In this document: piece after piece, positions 27,547 through 36,621 of the stretch | How the letters are laid out: the number at the start of each line of letters is the position of its first letter | Position numbering within the stretch: position 1 is the stretch's first letter | NCBI RefSeq assembly: GCF_037126245.1 | Contig: NZ_CP136925.1 | Span: forward strand, 434,001-498,000 | Direction: 5' to 3' | Source: Mangrovimonas cancribranchiae | GTDB taxonomy: Bacteria > Bacteroidota > Bacteroidia > Flavobacteriales > Flavobacteriaceae | Length of the DNA: 64,000 nt | Made by a program: the position numbers and the translations under genes | The notes under the pieces: generated by a model | The model's input: only the letters and a program-made list of their open reading frames with translations | Told to the model about the DNA's origin: nothing | The model's database searches: none

Positions 27547-28387
27547 ATTTATTTAAAATACCTTTCCAGCGTAATTGACGTATAAACTTGCCTTGCTCCA
27601 TGGTAACTAGTTGTTCAACCTTATTGTTTTTGGCTTTAAAATATCCCAATACATAATCTCTAAATAGCGAAAACCGACGTTTTTTGTAGGCTAGTTTTAT
27701 AGCCGAAATAAGAGTAATTATAAACCCGTATCGCATTTTGTACATGGCTTCACCTTGTAAATATTTTGAGGCTTTGTTGTAGCTAATGCCTGTTGGTTTT
27801 AAGTGTTTAACATGAAGTGAATCATCGGTAATAAGTTGCCAGTTGTAAAATTTAGCTAGAAGTTCATCAACAGTGTCCCAACCCATTGATGGTTTTAGTT
27901 TGCCAATATCTAAAAAACATTGTTTACGATAAGCTTTTAAAGCGCCGCGTATATGGTCTTTGCGTGTTAAGTTTTCTAAAACCCAATGGCCATCTTTTTC
28001 AATATAGCAAAATCCAGCTGCCATACCAAGTTTAGGGTTTGTTCTAAAATGAGTAGCAATTTGTTCGAGATAATTTTCTGGAAAAATTAAGTCGGCATCA
28101 AATTTACAAATCACATCGTAGTTGTTATCTAAAGTTTCAAAGCCTTTATAAAACGCATTGATTATTTTACTGCCGGGCAAATGTTTGTTAGACGATTGAT
28201 TGTTGATTAATGATATCCAATTGAATTTTTCACAAAATGATTCAACAATGTCCTGAGTATTATCGCTTGAGTGGTCGTTTACAACTACCACATGTTTAGG
28301 TAATAAGGTTTGCTTAACTAACGATTGAAGTGTGTGTGCAATGACATCGGCTTCATTATGAGCAGGTATGACAATGTAGAAGTTCAT
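27539..28387 (-). CDS. Family 2 glycosyltransferase
   Basis: 282 residues with a GT-A domain: IVIPAHNEADVIAHTLQSLV, VVVNDHSSDNT and the DXD-type CKFDADLIFPENYL. The C-terminal part is basic, with LKHLKPTGISYNKA and a hydrophobic stretch (YGFIITLISAIKLAY). It is the last gene of a three-gene operon with a methyltransferase (1-nt overlap) and a KAS III-like gene. It probably glycosylates a lipid or surface product made by the operon; the acceptor is unknown. Confidence 0.87.
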   Translation of the reverse strand: MNFYIVIPAHNEADVIAHTLQSLVKQTLLPKHVVVVNDHSSDNTQDIVESFCEKFNWISLINNQSSNKHLPGSKIINAFYKGFETLDNNYDVICKFDADLIFPENYLEQIATHFRTNPKLGMAAGFCYIEKDGHWVLENLTRKDHIRGALKAYRKQCFLDIGKLKPSMGWDTVDELLAKFYNWQLITDDSLHVKHLKPTGISYNKASKYLQGEAMYKMRYGFIITLISAIKLAYKKRRFSLFRDYVLGYFKAKNNKVEQLVTMEQGKFIRQLRWKGILNKFN

Positions 28388-28911
28388 TAGTGTACTCTTT
28401 CGGCATAAACAATATAATATCTAGGCGTAAACCAACGAAGAAGAGGCCGGATACCTATTTTTTTTGTTGGATTGGTCCATTTTTTACGATCTATAATTTT
28501 CCACCCAGCCTTCTCTAAAAGCCAATCGAATTGCCAATCTTCAAATTCATGATAATGCCTGTCCCATTGGTCTGTTTTACTGCGGTAAGCCGAGGCAAAC
28601 CATAATTTTAAGGGTACGCTAGCCACCAATTTATCCGTTTTTATGGATTTTAAAACGGTGTATGGCGATAGTAAATGCTCGAAAATTTCAAAAGCAGTTA
28701 TTACATCAGCTTCAGAATTTTCAATGGTTGAGATGTTTTCATCTAAGTCTTCACCTTGTGTATTTTCAACATTAAACCCTTCAGCAGACATAATTTTAGA
28801 AAATGGATTTTCTACACCTAAATCTAAAATTGTCTCGTTAGTTGAAATGTGCTTTTTTAAGAATTCTAACGTATGTTTAAATCGTTTGTTAGGATATGTT
28901 TTTTCGTACAT
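28387..28911 (-). CDS. Class I SAM-dependent methyltransferase, short
   Basis: 174 residues. Motif I is TILDLGVENPFSKIM, followed by a shortened Rossmann core with ADVITAFEIFEHLLSPY (post-I/motif II) and DRHYHEFEDWQFDWLLEKAGW. The pattern matches small methyltransferases of envelope-glycan or natural-product clusters. It is placed between a KAS III-like gene (2-nt gap) and a GT2 gene (1-nt overlap). The substrate is not determinable from sequence. Confidence 0.83.
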   Translation of the reverse strand: MYEKTYPNKRFKHTLEFLKKHISTNETILDLGVENPFSKIMSAEGFNVENTQGEDLDENISTIENSEADVITAFEIFEHLLSPYTVLKSIKTDKLVASVPLKLWFASAYRSKTDQWDRHYHEFEDWQFDWLLEKAGWKIIDRKKWTNPTKKIGIRPLLRWFTPRYYIVYAERVH

Positions 28912-28913
28912 TA

Positions 28914-29972
28914 TTAATATCTGTAAGCAATAGCGTTTATGTGCATACCAGCACCAACACTTGCAAATATAATAACATCGCCTTTTGAAAGAGAATGGTT
29001 TTCTAATTTATTGTGTTTAACCAAATCAAATAGTGTAGGTACGGTGGCAACAGAGCTATTTCCTAGTTTGTGAATACTCATAGGAGTAACGTTGTTTGGT
29101 TCTGGGGTTTTATAAAGTCTATAAAAACGTTTTATAATAGCTTCGTCCATTTTTTCGTTAGCCTGATGGATGAATATTTTTTTAACGTCTTTTATGTCAA
29201 CGCCGCTATTATCTAGACAGGTTTTCATAGCTTTAGGAACTTGGGTTAAGGCAAACTCATAAATTTTTCTGCCTTGCATTTTAATATAGCGCGTGTCTGA
29301 AGATAGTTCTTGGTTATTGGATTTTCCGAAGAAGAGATAGTAGGCTTCATCATGAGTAAAGCTTGCTGTTTCATGTGATAAAATACCGTTGTTTTCGTTA
29401 GTTTGTTCGATAACAGTTGCGCCAGCGCCATCTGAAAATATCATGGAATCACGATCGTATTTATCAACTACTCGCGACAACGTTTCGGTGCCAATTACCA
29501 AGCATTTTTTAGCCATGCCTGCTTTAATAAATGCTTGTGCTTGAATAACGCCTTCTATCCAACCTGGACAGCCAAATAAAATATCATAAGCTACACACTT
29601 GGGATTTTTAATTCTAAGAATATGTTTTATTCTAGCGGCCAACCCAGGTAGAATATCGCTTTGATTGGTGTTGTGTTTAACATCGCCAAAATTATGTGCA
29701 ACAATAATGTAGTCTAATGTTTCTGGATCAATGTTGGCATCGTTTATAGCTTTTTCGGCAGCAAATGCGCCAATGTCAGATGATGTTAAATGGTCTTGAA
29801 CATATCTACGTTCCGTAATTCCTGTAATGGCTTCAAATTTTTCAACAATAACTTCGTTAGTAGAATTTATGGTTGAGCCATCTGTGTTTAAGAAGGTATG
29901 ATTGTTAAAACTGTTGTTTTTTTCAATTGTCTCTGGAATGTAGCTTCCAGTTCCTGTTATAGTAATGCCCAT
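28914..29972 (-). CDS. 3-oxoacyl-ACP synthase III-like (KAS III/FabH family)
   Basis: 352 residues with the full thiolase-fold triad: Cys135 in FGCPGWIEG, His269 in IFIHQAN and Asn305 in KLGNSSVATVP. The family condenses an acyl-CoA starter with malonyl-ACP. The operon context (methyltransferase, glycosyltransferase) rather than a fab cluster argues for a dedicated acyl product, such as a lipid or polyketide-like envelope component, and not general fatty-acid initiation (inference). A T6 tract and a 14-bp hairpin stem lie immediately before the ATG. Confidence 0.9.
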   Translation of the reverse strand: MGITITGTGSYIPETIEKNNSFNNHTFLNTDGSTINSTNEVIVEKFEAITGITERRYVQDHLTSSDIGAFAAEKAINDANIDPETLDYIIVAHNFGDVKHNTNQSDILPGLAARIKHILRIKNPKCVAYDILFGCPGWIEGVIQAQAFIKAGMAKKCLVIGTETLSRVVDKYDRDSMIFSDGAGATVIEQTNENNGILSHETASFTHDEAYYLFFGKSNNQELSSDTRYIKMQGRKIYEFALTQVPKAMKTCLDNSGVDIKDVKKIFIHQANEKMDEAIIKRFYRLYKTPEPNNVTPMSIHKLGNSSVATVPTLFDLVKHNKLENHSLSKGDVIIFASVGAGMHINAIAYRY

Positions 29973-30036
29973 AAAAAAGTTCGCTTTTAATCATTGCAAT
30001 GTAACTAATATAATTACCAATAATTAAAAGCGAACT
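29973..30036 (-). terminator. Terminator-like hairpin abutting the KAS III start
   Basis: On the minus strand, a 14-bp perfect stem (arms at 30023-30036 and 29978-29991) with a 31-nt loop is followed directly by six Ts and then the KAS III ATG at 29972. It is placed to terminate gcvP transcription, but also occupies the whole leader of the next gene. No TAnnTTTG promoter is visible between stem and ATG, so it could act as an attenuator or hide the ribosome site. Confidence 0.65.
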
Positions 30037-30074
30037 ATAAATTATACATCTTTTACGATGTTCAAACTGTTAAA

Positions 30075-32924
30075 TTAGGCTTCCATGTATTCTTCAATAG
30101 GCGCGCAAGTGCAGATTAAGTTACGGTCTCCGTAAGCGTCATTAACACGGCGTACTGATGGCCAAAATTTATTATCTTTAACATACTTTAACGGGTAAGC
30201 AGCTTTTTCTCTACTATATGGAAAGTGCCATTCTTCTGCCGTCAACATTTCTAATGTATGCGGTGCATTTTTAAGCACATTGTTAGTGTCTTCTTTCGAT
30301 GTTATATCTATTTCTTCTTTAATTGAAATCATAGCATCACAGAAACGGTCTAACTCTTCTTTACTTTCACTTTCTGTAGGTTCAATCATTAAGGTTCCTG
30401 CAACTGGGAAAGATACCGTTGGTGCATGAAAACCGTAATCAATTAAACGCTTAGCAATATCGGTAACTTCTATACCATTGGCTTTAAATGGACGGCAATC
30501 TACAATCATTTCGTGTGCAGCACGTCCCATTTCACCAGAGTATAATGTTTCAAAATGTCCTTGAAGACGCTCTTTCATGTAGTTGGCGTTTAAGATAGCC
30601 ATTTTGGTAGCGTCGGTAACCCCTTTAGTTCCTAACATTTTAATATAGCCGTACGATATTAAACATACTAAAGCAGATCCATAAGGTGCTGCAGAAATAG
30701 CATCTATAGCTTGATCACCACCTGTTTTTATTACAGGGTTTCCTGGTAAAAACGGTACTAATTGTTTCGCAACACAAATTGGTCCAACACCAGGACCGCC
30801 ACCACCATGAGGAATGGCAAATGTTTTATGTAGGTTTAAGTGACAAACATCGGCGCCAATTTTACCTGGGTTAGTTAATCCAACTTGGGCATTCATATTA
30901 GCACCATCCATGTATACTTGTCCGCCGTTATCATGAATAATCTGTGTGATTTCTTTTATTGCCGATTCGTAAACACCGTGTGTTGAAGGATAAGTTACCA
31001 TTAAGCAAGACAGATTGTCTTTATATAATTCGGCTTTTTCGCGTAGGTCGTCTACATCTATATTACCTTTTTCTGTAGATTTTGTTACCACCACTTTCAT
31101 GCCTGCCATAACTGCAGATGCTGGGTTTGTACCGTGAGCTGAAGCCGGGATTAAGCAAATATTTCTATGGCCTTCACCTCGCGATTCGTGGTAAGCCTTG
31201 ATGACCATTAATCCTGCAAATTCACCTTGTGCACCAGAGTTTGGTTGTAGCGATGTGGCAGCAAAACCAGTAATTTCAGTTAATTGGTCTTCTAGTTCTT
31301 TTAAAACTGTAAGGTAGCCTTTAGCTTGTTTTGCTGGAACAAAAGGATGTACATTTGCCCATTTAAAAATGCTTAAAGGAAGCATTTCTGCTGCAGCATT
31401 TAATTTCATGGTACAAGAACCTAACGAAATCATGGAGTGATTCAATGACAAATCTTTGCGTTCTAATTTCTTGATGTAACGCATTAATTCGGTTTCGGAA
31501 TGATACTTATTGAAAACATCTTCGGTTAAAAATGATGTTTTACGTTGTAGGTCTTCCGAAATAGCGTTTTCTTGAGGAATGCTATCTATAGTAAAGGCTT
31601 CCTTATTGGCGATTTCAGAAAAGACTAAGATTAAATAATTTAAATCGCGAACAGAGGTTGTTTCATTAATAGAAATAGTTACTGTTTCCTCATCTGGGTA
31701 GTGGAAATTAACTTTCATTTTCTTAGCTAATTTCTTTACCTTTTTAGCGTTAGTTTTTATTTGAAGTGTATCAAAAAATTCAGTGTTTACTTGCTCAAAT
31801 CCTAATTGTTTTAAAGCGTTAGAAAGTAATACTGTTGCACTATGTACACGGTTAGCTATAAATTCTAAACCTTTTGGGCCGTGATAAACAGCGTACATTC
31901 CAGCCATAACAGCTAAAAGTACTTGAGCGGTACAAATGTTTGATGTAGCGCGATCGCGTTTTATATGTTGCTCGCGTGTTTGTAAAGCCATTCGCAAAGC
32001 ACGATTGCCATCCATATCTTTAGTTACACCAATTATTCGACCTGGAATTTCACGTTTATAAGCTTCTTTTGTTGCAAAATAAGCTGCGTGAGGTCCGCCG
32101 TATCCCATAGGGATACCAAAACGTTGTGTGGTTCCTACAACTACATCGGCTCCAAATTTTCCTGGAGCTTCTAGCTTAACTAAACTTAAAATATCGGCAG
32201 CAACAGCTACTTTTATATTGTTGGTGTTTGCCTTTTCTATGAATGATTTTATATCGGTTACTTGACCGTATTTTCCTGGGTATTGTAGTATGGCTCCAAA
32301 GAATTCAGAAGAAAAATCAAAGTTATCTTCTTTTCCTATAACCAATTCAATACCTATTGGTAATGCTCTTGATTTAAGAAGGGAAAGAGTTTGTGGTAAA
32401 ATGTCTTCTGAGACAAAAAACTTGTTAATGCCAGCTTTTTTTTGTGCTCTTTCGCGAACAGCAAATAATAAACTCATGGCTTCAGCAGCAGCTGTACTTT
32501 CATCTAAAAGAGAGGCGTTAGCGAGTTCCATTCCAGTAAGATCGGCAATCATGGTTTGGAAGTTTAAAAGGGCTTCCAAGCGTCCTTGGGCAATTTCGGC
32601 TTGATAAGGTGTGTAAGCCGTGTACCAACCTGGATTTTCCAAAATATTACGTTGAATAACAGCAGGTAAAATGGTTGGGTGGTAGCCTAAACCAATATAG
32701 GTTTTATAGACTTTGTTCTTTTTTGATAAGTTATGAATATGAACCAGATATTCTTGTTCGCTCATGGCTTCGTCAAGATTAAGTGGCTCTTCAAGTTTTA
32801 TACCATCTGGGAGAGTTTCAAAAATAAGTTGCTCTAGAGAGTCTACACCAATGGTGTTTAGCATCTCTTTTTGTTCCTGTTGATCTGAGCCAATATGGCG
32901 CAGTGCAAAAGACGTTGTATTCAT
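30075..32924 (-). CDS. gcvP: Glycine dehydrogenase (decarboxylating), P protein
   Basis: 949 residues, the fused N+C type P protein of the glycine cleavage system. N-terminal [14 protein letters not shown], mid-protein [20 protein letters not shown], and the PLP-lysine in [18 protein letters not shown]. It decarboxylates glycine and passes the aminomethyl group to lipoylated H protein, linking it to lipA elsewhere in the window. A TAATTTTG promoter element lies 27 nt upstream. Confidence 0.98.
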   Translation of the reverse strand: MNTTSFALRHIGSDQQEQKEMLNTIGVDSLEQLIFETLPDGIKLEEPLNLDEAMSEQEYLVHIHNLSKKNKVYKTYIGLGYHPTILPAVIQRNILENPGWYTAYTPYQAEIAQGRLEALLNFQTMIADLTGMELANASLLDESTAAAEAMSLLFAVRERAQKKAGINKFFVSEDILPQTLSLLKSRALPIGIELVIGKEDNFDFSSEFFGAILQYPGKYGQVTDIKSFIEKANTNNIKVAVAADILSLVKLEAPGKFGADVVVGTTQRFGIPMGYGGPHAAYFATKEAYKREIPGRIIGVTKDMDGNRALRMALQTREQHIKRDRATSNICTAQVLLAVMAGMYAVYHGPKGLEFIANRVHSATVLLSNALKQLGFEQVNTEFFDTLQIKTNAKKVKKLAKKMKVNFHYPDEETVTISINETTSVRDLNYLILVFSEIANKEAFTIDSIPQENAISEDLQRKTSFLTEDVFNKYHSETELMRYIKKLERKDLSLNHSMISLGSCTMKLNAAAEMLPLSIFKWANVHPFVPAKQAKGYLTVLKELEDQLTEITGFAATSLQPNSGAQGEFAGLMVIKAYHESRGEGHRNICLIPASAHGTNPASAVMAGMKVVVTKSTEKGNIDVDDLREKAELYKDNLSCLMVTYPSTHGVYESAIKEITQIIHDNGGQVYMDGANMNAQVGLTNPGKIGADVCHLNLHKTFAIPHGGGGPGVGPICVAKQLVPFLPGNPVIKTGGDQAIDAISAAPYGSALVCLISYGYIKMLGTKGVTDATKMAILNANYMKERLQGHFETLYSGEMGRAAHEMIVDCRPFKANGIEVTDIAKRLIDYGFHAPTVSFPVAGTLMIEPTESESKEELDRFCDAMISIKEEIDITSKEDTNNVLKNAPHTLEMLTAEEWHFPYSREKAAYPLKYVKDNKFWPSVRRVNDAYGDRNLICTCAPIEEYMEA

Positions 32925-32950
32925 TAAAATTATAGTTGCGTTTAAAGCTG

Positions 32951-32958
32951 CAAAATTA
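32951..32958 (-). promoter_or_regulatory. gcvP promoter -7 element
   Basis: TAATTTTG on the minus strand matches TAnnTTTG and ends 26 nt before the gcvP ATG. No convincing -33 TTG is seen. I did not find a glycine riboswitch in the short leader. Confidence 0.5.
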
Positions 32959-33032
32959 CGGAATAATTCAGGGTTTTTTGTTAAAGAGAACTAAAGTTTT
33001 TAACCAAAAATAGTGGTTATTAACACATTGCT

Positions 33033-33040
33033 TATTTTTG
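33033..33040 (+). promoter_or_regulatory. Promoter -7 element of the UbiA-like gene
   Basis: TATTTTTG matches TAnnTTTG and ends 4 nt before the ATG at 33045, implying a leaderless or nearly leaderless mRNA. Confidence 0.5.
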
Positions 33041-33044
33041 TGGT

Positions 33045-33875
33045 ATGCAGTTGGCAAAAAATCTTTTTAACTTTTATCTTAATAGCAGTATTCATGTGGC
33101 TTTAAGTGTGTTTGCGTTGTCCTGGGTTACGGTTATTGAATTTGATTTCTCTTTTGATGAAAATGTAATGAGTTTTGTTTTTTTTGCATCGATTACAGGT
33201 TATAATTTTGTGAAGTATTTTGGGTTAGCAAAATTTCATCATAGAAGTTTGGCAAAATGGCTTAGAGTCATACAGGTTTTTTCGTTGTTGTGCTTCGTAG
33301 CCATGATTGTTTTTTTCTTTACATTAAAACCAAATACTTGGTGGTATATTTTAGGAATGGCTGTGGTCACTTTCTTATATGCCATACCTTTTATACCTCG
33401 AAAATATGTGTTTGATTCTCATAATAATTTGCGAGATATTGGTGGTATAAAAGTCTATATTATTGCTTGTGTTTGGGCTATTGTAACAGTGTGCTTGCCT
33501 TTAGCGAATGGTGGTTATGAGGTAAGTTTTGATGTGTTAATTACGGTACTGCAACGGTTTGTGTTTGTGTTGGTGCTGATGTTGCCTTTTGAAATTAGAG
33601 ATTTGCAATATGATAGTTTGAAACTAGCAACTATTCCGCAGAAGATAGGCGTGAAGCGAACCAAAATTTTAGGAAGTTTGGGATTGGTTGTTTTTTGTTT
33701 GTTGGAATTAATGAAAGATCATGTTCAAAGAGATTTTTTAACATCTACAGTTATTATTTCAATTATAACACTGTTGTTTTTATGGTTTTCAACGCAAAAG
33801 CAAAAGGTTTATTATTGTGCATTTTGGGTAGAGGCTATTCCTATATTTTGGTTGCTGTTATTGCTGCTTTTTTAA
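33045..33875 (+). CDS. UbiA-like integral membrane protein, degenerate first motif
   Basis: 276 residues, about eight membrane helices. A segment near residues 184-208 (EIRDLQYDSLKLATIPQKIG) looks like the second Asp-rich motif of UbiA prenyltransferases (DxxDxxxG...P..LG). The first motif (NDxxDxxxD) should lie near residue 50, but there I see only GYNFVKYFGLAKF with no Asp. Such proteins are usually called hypothetical in Flavobacteriaceae. It may bind a prenyl chain without transferring it, or use a changed chemistry. The 3' end overlaps the convergent small anti-sigma-like gene by 18 nt. Confidence 0.65.
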   Translation: MQLAKNLFNFYLNSSIHVALSVFALSWVTVIEFDFSFDENVMSFVFFASITGYNFVKYFGLAKFHHRSLAKWLRVIQVFSLLCFVAMIVFFFTLKPNTWWYILGMAVVTFLYAIPFIPRKYVFDSHNNLRDIGGIKVYIIACVWAIVTVCLPLANGGYEVSFDVLITVLQRFVFVLVLMLPFEIRDLQYDSLKLATIPQKIGVKRTKILGSLGLVVFCLLELMKDHVQRDFLTSTVIISIITLLFLWFSTQKQKVYYCAFWVEAIPIFWLLLLLLF

Positions 33876-34121
33876 TTCCTGTTTAAACTGTTTTTGTAAG
33901 TGTTTTTTTTCGGAATTATTTAAACAGTTAATATTTGAGCCTTTAATGCTATGAGTGAGTTTTTTATTTCTTTTAACGTAAGAACGCGTTACACGACACC
34001 ATAAATATCTAACGTTTAATTTCATTTTTTCTAGAATAGAGGCTTCTTTGTATTGCGCTTTATCGCAAATATGCTTCGCTTCGTCACAAGAAATAAATAA
34101 AAAAGACTTTTTTTGTTTCAT
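33858..34121 (-). CDS. Small Cys/His protein, putative zinc-finger mini anti-sigma
   Basis: 87 residues, very basic. The N-terminal half (SCDEAKHICDKAQYKEASIL, then LNVRYLWCRVTRSYVKR) resembles the short ZAS-type anti-sigma proteins with an HxxxC..C pattern encoded right after ECF sigma genes. The usual final CxxC is incomplete (CRVT). It lies 3 nt after the sigma gene stop on the same strand, which is the main support. There is no membrane helix, so if it is an anti-sigma it is cytoplasmic and may respond to redox or metal. Confidence 0.6.
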   Translation of the reverse strand: MKQKKSFLFISCDEAKHICDKAQYKEASILEKMKLNVRYLWCRVTRSYVKRNKKLTHSIKGSNINCLNNSEKKHLQKQFKQELKKQQ

Positions 34122-34124
34122 AAT

Positions 34125-34676
34125 TTAAAACCAAGTTTTTTCCATACAATCTGCCATAGCATTTCTAGCTCTATGGATAATTACCCAAAGGTTAGACGCA
34201 GTAATATTTAATTCATTACAAATAGTCTCGGTATCAAGACCTTCAATTGTTTTCATTCTAAAAACGCTAGCTTGTTTTTCGGGAAGTTTGTCTAAGCATT
34301 TAAAAATAGCCTCACCTAATTCGTCGTTTTGTAAATCATCTTCAGCAGTTTTGTCGTAAGGGTCGGCAACTTGTTCTTCTAGCCAGTCACCATCATTGTC
34401 TTCTGCATTATAACTCATTCTTACTTCTGCCTGCCCTTTTTTAGAATTGATTTTGCGGTAATAATCAATAATTTTTCGTTTTAAAATGGCAATAAGCCAC
34501 GTGCGTTCGCTAGCATTGCCCTTAAAGTTTTTCATAGATTTTAATGCCGCAAAAAACGTGTCTTGAACTAAATCCTTAGCCATTTCACGGTCGTTAACAC
34601 GTGAAATGGTGTAGTTAAAAAGATAATCGGAGTATTTGTTTATCCAATTATCAGGATTTAGTTTGTGGGTTGGCAT
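34125..34676 (-). CDS. ECF-type RNA polymerase sigma factor
   Basis: 183 residues. Region 2 (DREMAKDLVQDTFFAALKSM, RTWLIAILKRKIIDYYRK) and region 4 (TIEGLDTETICNELNITASN, then LWVIIHRARNAMADCME) are complete. The WVIIHRARN ending matches the family of sigma factors that pair with very short zinc-finger anti-sigmas, consistent with the 87-residue gene 3 nt downstream. Targets cannot be deduced from this window. Confidence 0.92.
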   Translation of the reverse strand: MPTHKLNPDNWINKYSDYLFNYTISRVNDREMAKDLVQDTFFAALKSMKNFKGNASERTWLIAILKRKIIDYYRKINSKKGQAEVRMSYNAEDNDGDWLEEQVADPYDKTAEDDLQNDELGEAIFKCLDKLPEKQASVFRMKTIEGLDTETICNELNITASNLWVIIHRARNAMADCMEKTWF

Positions 34677-34722
34677 TTTCTTTTTACTGGGATTTAATCA
34701 AAGTTAGGTAAAAAATTTAGTT

Positions 34723-35127
34723 CTATAACTTATTCATGTAATATGTTAGTAAGAAGGTAAGGCTAAAATATAACCACAATAATGAAAACAAGATATGAAT
34801 TACGGTTTCAAATATTTTGCCTTTCCATAATTTTGGAGAATACACAAAGAATTGAAACAATAGTCTGAAACTCCAAAATACACCTAGTCCCAATGCTATT
34901 TTTTTACCTAATAAAGTTTCGGTTAGTTCTACTGAAGAAGTAATGCATAACAATCCCATCAAGCCAACTGTGATTGCAATAAAGAATGTATGAGTTTGCA
35001 TCATCTGATTATTAATTAAACTCAAATGTTTTAGTTCTTTATTCCAATTAAAATACTTTGGGAAAGCAATGTGGATACATGCTAGTACTAGTAAAAGATA
35101 GCCAGCTATTTTTATATGAATTATCAT
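34723..35127 (-). CDS. Four-helix membrane protein of unknown function
   Basis: 134 residues from ATG 35127; the longer open frame only runs back through the upstream methyltransferase gene. Four hydrophobic helices are visible (IKIAGYLLLVLACIHIAF, FFIAITVGLMGLLCI, LGVFWSFRLLFQFF, ILFSLLWLYFSLTFL). I do not recognise a family. It begins 10 nt after the methyltransferase stop and is the last gene of the DoxX / DUF2071 / methyltransferase operon. Confidence 0.7.
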   Translation of the reverse strand: MIIHIKIAGYLLLVLACIHIAFPKYFNWNKELKHLSLINNQMMQTHTFFIAITVGLMGLLCITSSVELTETLLGKKIALGLGVFWSFRLLFQFFVYSPKLWKGKIFETVIHILFSLLWLYFSLTFLLTYYMNKL

Positions 35128-35137
35128 AATGTATTTA

Positions 35138-35890
35138 TTAAGGTTGGTAATTGAATACTGACATAAAAGGAGTGAATTTATTTTCGTTAAACGTTGTGAA
35201 TCCAGCATTTTTAAAAGCTGTTTTCCAATGCCTTCTTGAAAAGAAATGTGTAAAACCAAAAGAAAAAGCCATAAAGTTTGGAAAGTCTCGTAAGTGTTCT
35301 ACCATAATGAGTTTTCCGTTAGGTTTACAGATTCTGTGGCATTCTTTTAAAAATTGAACTTTTTCATTATAAGATCGAATTTCATGAGCTGTTGAAAGAA
35401 GAAAAATAATATCTACAGAATGTGTTTGAAGCGGAATGTGATCAGTTTTTATTTGTAAAGTGTTAGGGTAGGTTAAACTTACTTTTCTTGCTCTAACAAT
35501 TGCAAGTTCTGTATGTTGTTTAGCATTGTAAAAATCAAATACCTGAAGTTTTGATTTTGGAAACTTATTCTTCAAAATATAGCTTGTTTCATCAAAACCT
35601 GCATTAATGTTTACGGCTAGCTTTTTTTCAGAATCTTCAAGTTGTAATGACTTTAGCCAATCAAAATTATAGTAACCTGAAAAATCGTAGACATAAGCCG
35701 AAACTATTAATGGCATCATTAATCCATATAAGAATAGACCTATAATTATCCATAATAGTGCTTGCGACCACTGAAAATATAATTGACTTAAAATTATTAT
35801 TGTAATTGCTGTAATTCCTATAACATAAAAGTGTCTGTTAAAGCTTAAAATGTTTAGGACGCCTTGAAATTTTTTTCGTTTTGTTTCCAT
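35138..35890 (-). CDS. SAM methyltransferase with N-terminal membrane helices
   Basis: 250 residues from ATG 35890. Two hydrophobic helices (about 14-60: VIGITAITIIILSQLYF, ALLWIIIGLFLYGLMMPLIV) precede a methyltransferase-type Rossmann domain with AVNINAGFDETSYILKNKFP in place of a clear Gly-rich motif I. Later segments VDIIFLLSTAHEIRSYNEKV and CKPNGKLIMVEHLRDF match motif II/III. The start overlaps the DUF2071 gene by 37 nt. The substrate is unknown; membrane attachment suggests a lipid or quinone-like acceptor (inference). Confidence 0.72.
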   Translation of the reverse strand: METKRKKFQGVLNILSFNRHFYVIGITAITIIILSQLYFQWSQALLWIIIGLFLYGLMMPLIVSAYVYDFSGYYNFDWLKSLQLEDSEKKLAVNINAGFDETSYILKNKFPKSKLQVFDFYNAKQHTELAIVRARKVSLTYPNTLQIKTDHIPLQTHSVDIIFLLSTAHEIRSYNEKVQFLKECHRICKPNGKLIMVEHLRDFPNFMAFSFGFTHFFSRRHWKTAFKNAGFTTFNENKFTPFMSVFNYQP

Positions 35891-36621
35891 ATTTCTTTTT
35901 TTCCTTTTTTCCAATAATACGGGATGTGTTCAATAATAAATGCGTTTGCTAGATGATGGTTTTTTAATTTAAGGGCATTGATAAACTCAAATTTATACTC
36001 AATTACTTTTAATGGTTTTGGTTTCCAGTTTTGTCTTACACCTTCAATAATCAATACTTCTTTTTTCTCTTTATTATAAGTGAATGTAAAGGGTAAAGGA
36101 CCAGCAAATCGTCGTGCTTCTTTCCAGTTTAAAAAAGGTGAGTTTTTAGGTAAATCCGTAGCTTTATCATCTTTTTTGTAAGTGATTTTAAAATTTGATT
36201 TTTTAGAGGTTATTTCAACATTGTTTTTGGTTTTTATTTTTGTAATATCAGTAGTTGTATAATTATAATGGGTAAAGATGTTGCCCATGAAGGCCATTTT
36301 TTGTTTATCAGTTTCTGACTTTATTATGTATAATCCGCGTAAACGTTTGCCTTTGTTAGTGGTGTAGCGCACAAAAATGCGATAGCCAATTAAGAAAAAA
36401 TCATTACCTAATAATTTTGGAAATCCCTTAGGACGTAAATTTTTGGTTTGTACCATGGCTATAGCTATGAATGCCCATTTATCTTGAAATGTGTCTAGTT
36501 GTAAACAATCAGGTATTAAGGGCTCCAACTGTTTTTTTGGCACGGCAAATGTTAATACAACCGAGCTTTCAAACAAAGCTTCAACTCCAAAGGGATGATT
36601 TTTAAGATTAGATAAGTTCAT
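35854..36621 (-). CDS. DUF2071 family protein (acetoacetate-decarboxylase-like fold)
   Basis: 255 residues. The N-terminal signature LTFAVPKKQLEPLIPDCLQLD and the GYRIFVRYTTNKGKRLRGLY segment match DUF2071/YqjF-type proteins, which share the acetoacetate decarboxylase-like beta-barrel. No enzymatic function is established. It overlaps DoxX-like upstream by 14 nt and the methyltransferase downstream by 37 nt, so the four genes are one tightly packed unit. Confidence 0.82.
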   Translation of the reverse strand: MNLSNLKNHPFGVEALFESSVVLTFAVPKKQLEPLIPDCLQLDTFQDKWAFIAIAMVQTKNLRPKGFPKLLGNDFFLIGYRIFVRYTTNKGKRLRGLYIIKSETDKQKMAFMGNIFTHYNYTTTDITKIKTKNNVEITSKKSNFKITYKKDDKATDLPKNSPFLNWKEARRFAGPLPFTFTYNKEKKEVLIIEGVRQNWKPKPLKVIEYKFEFINALKLKNHHLANAFIIEHIPYYWKKGKKEIWKQNEKNFKAS

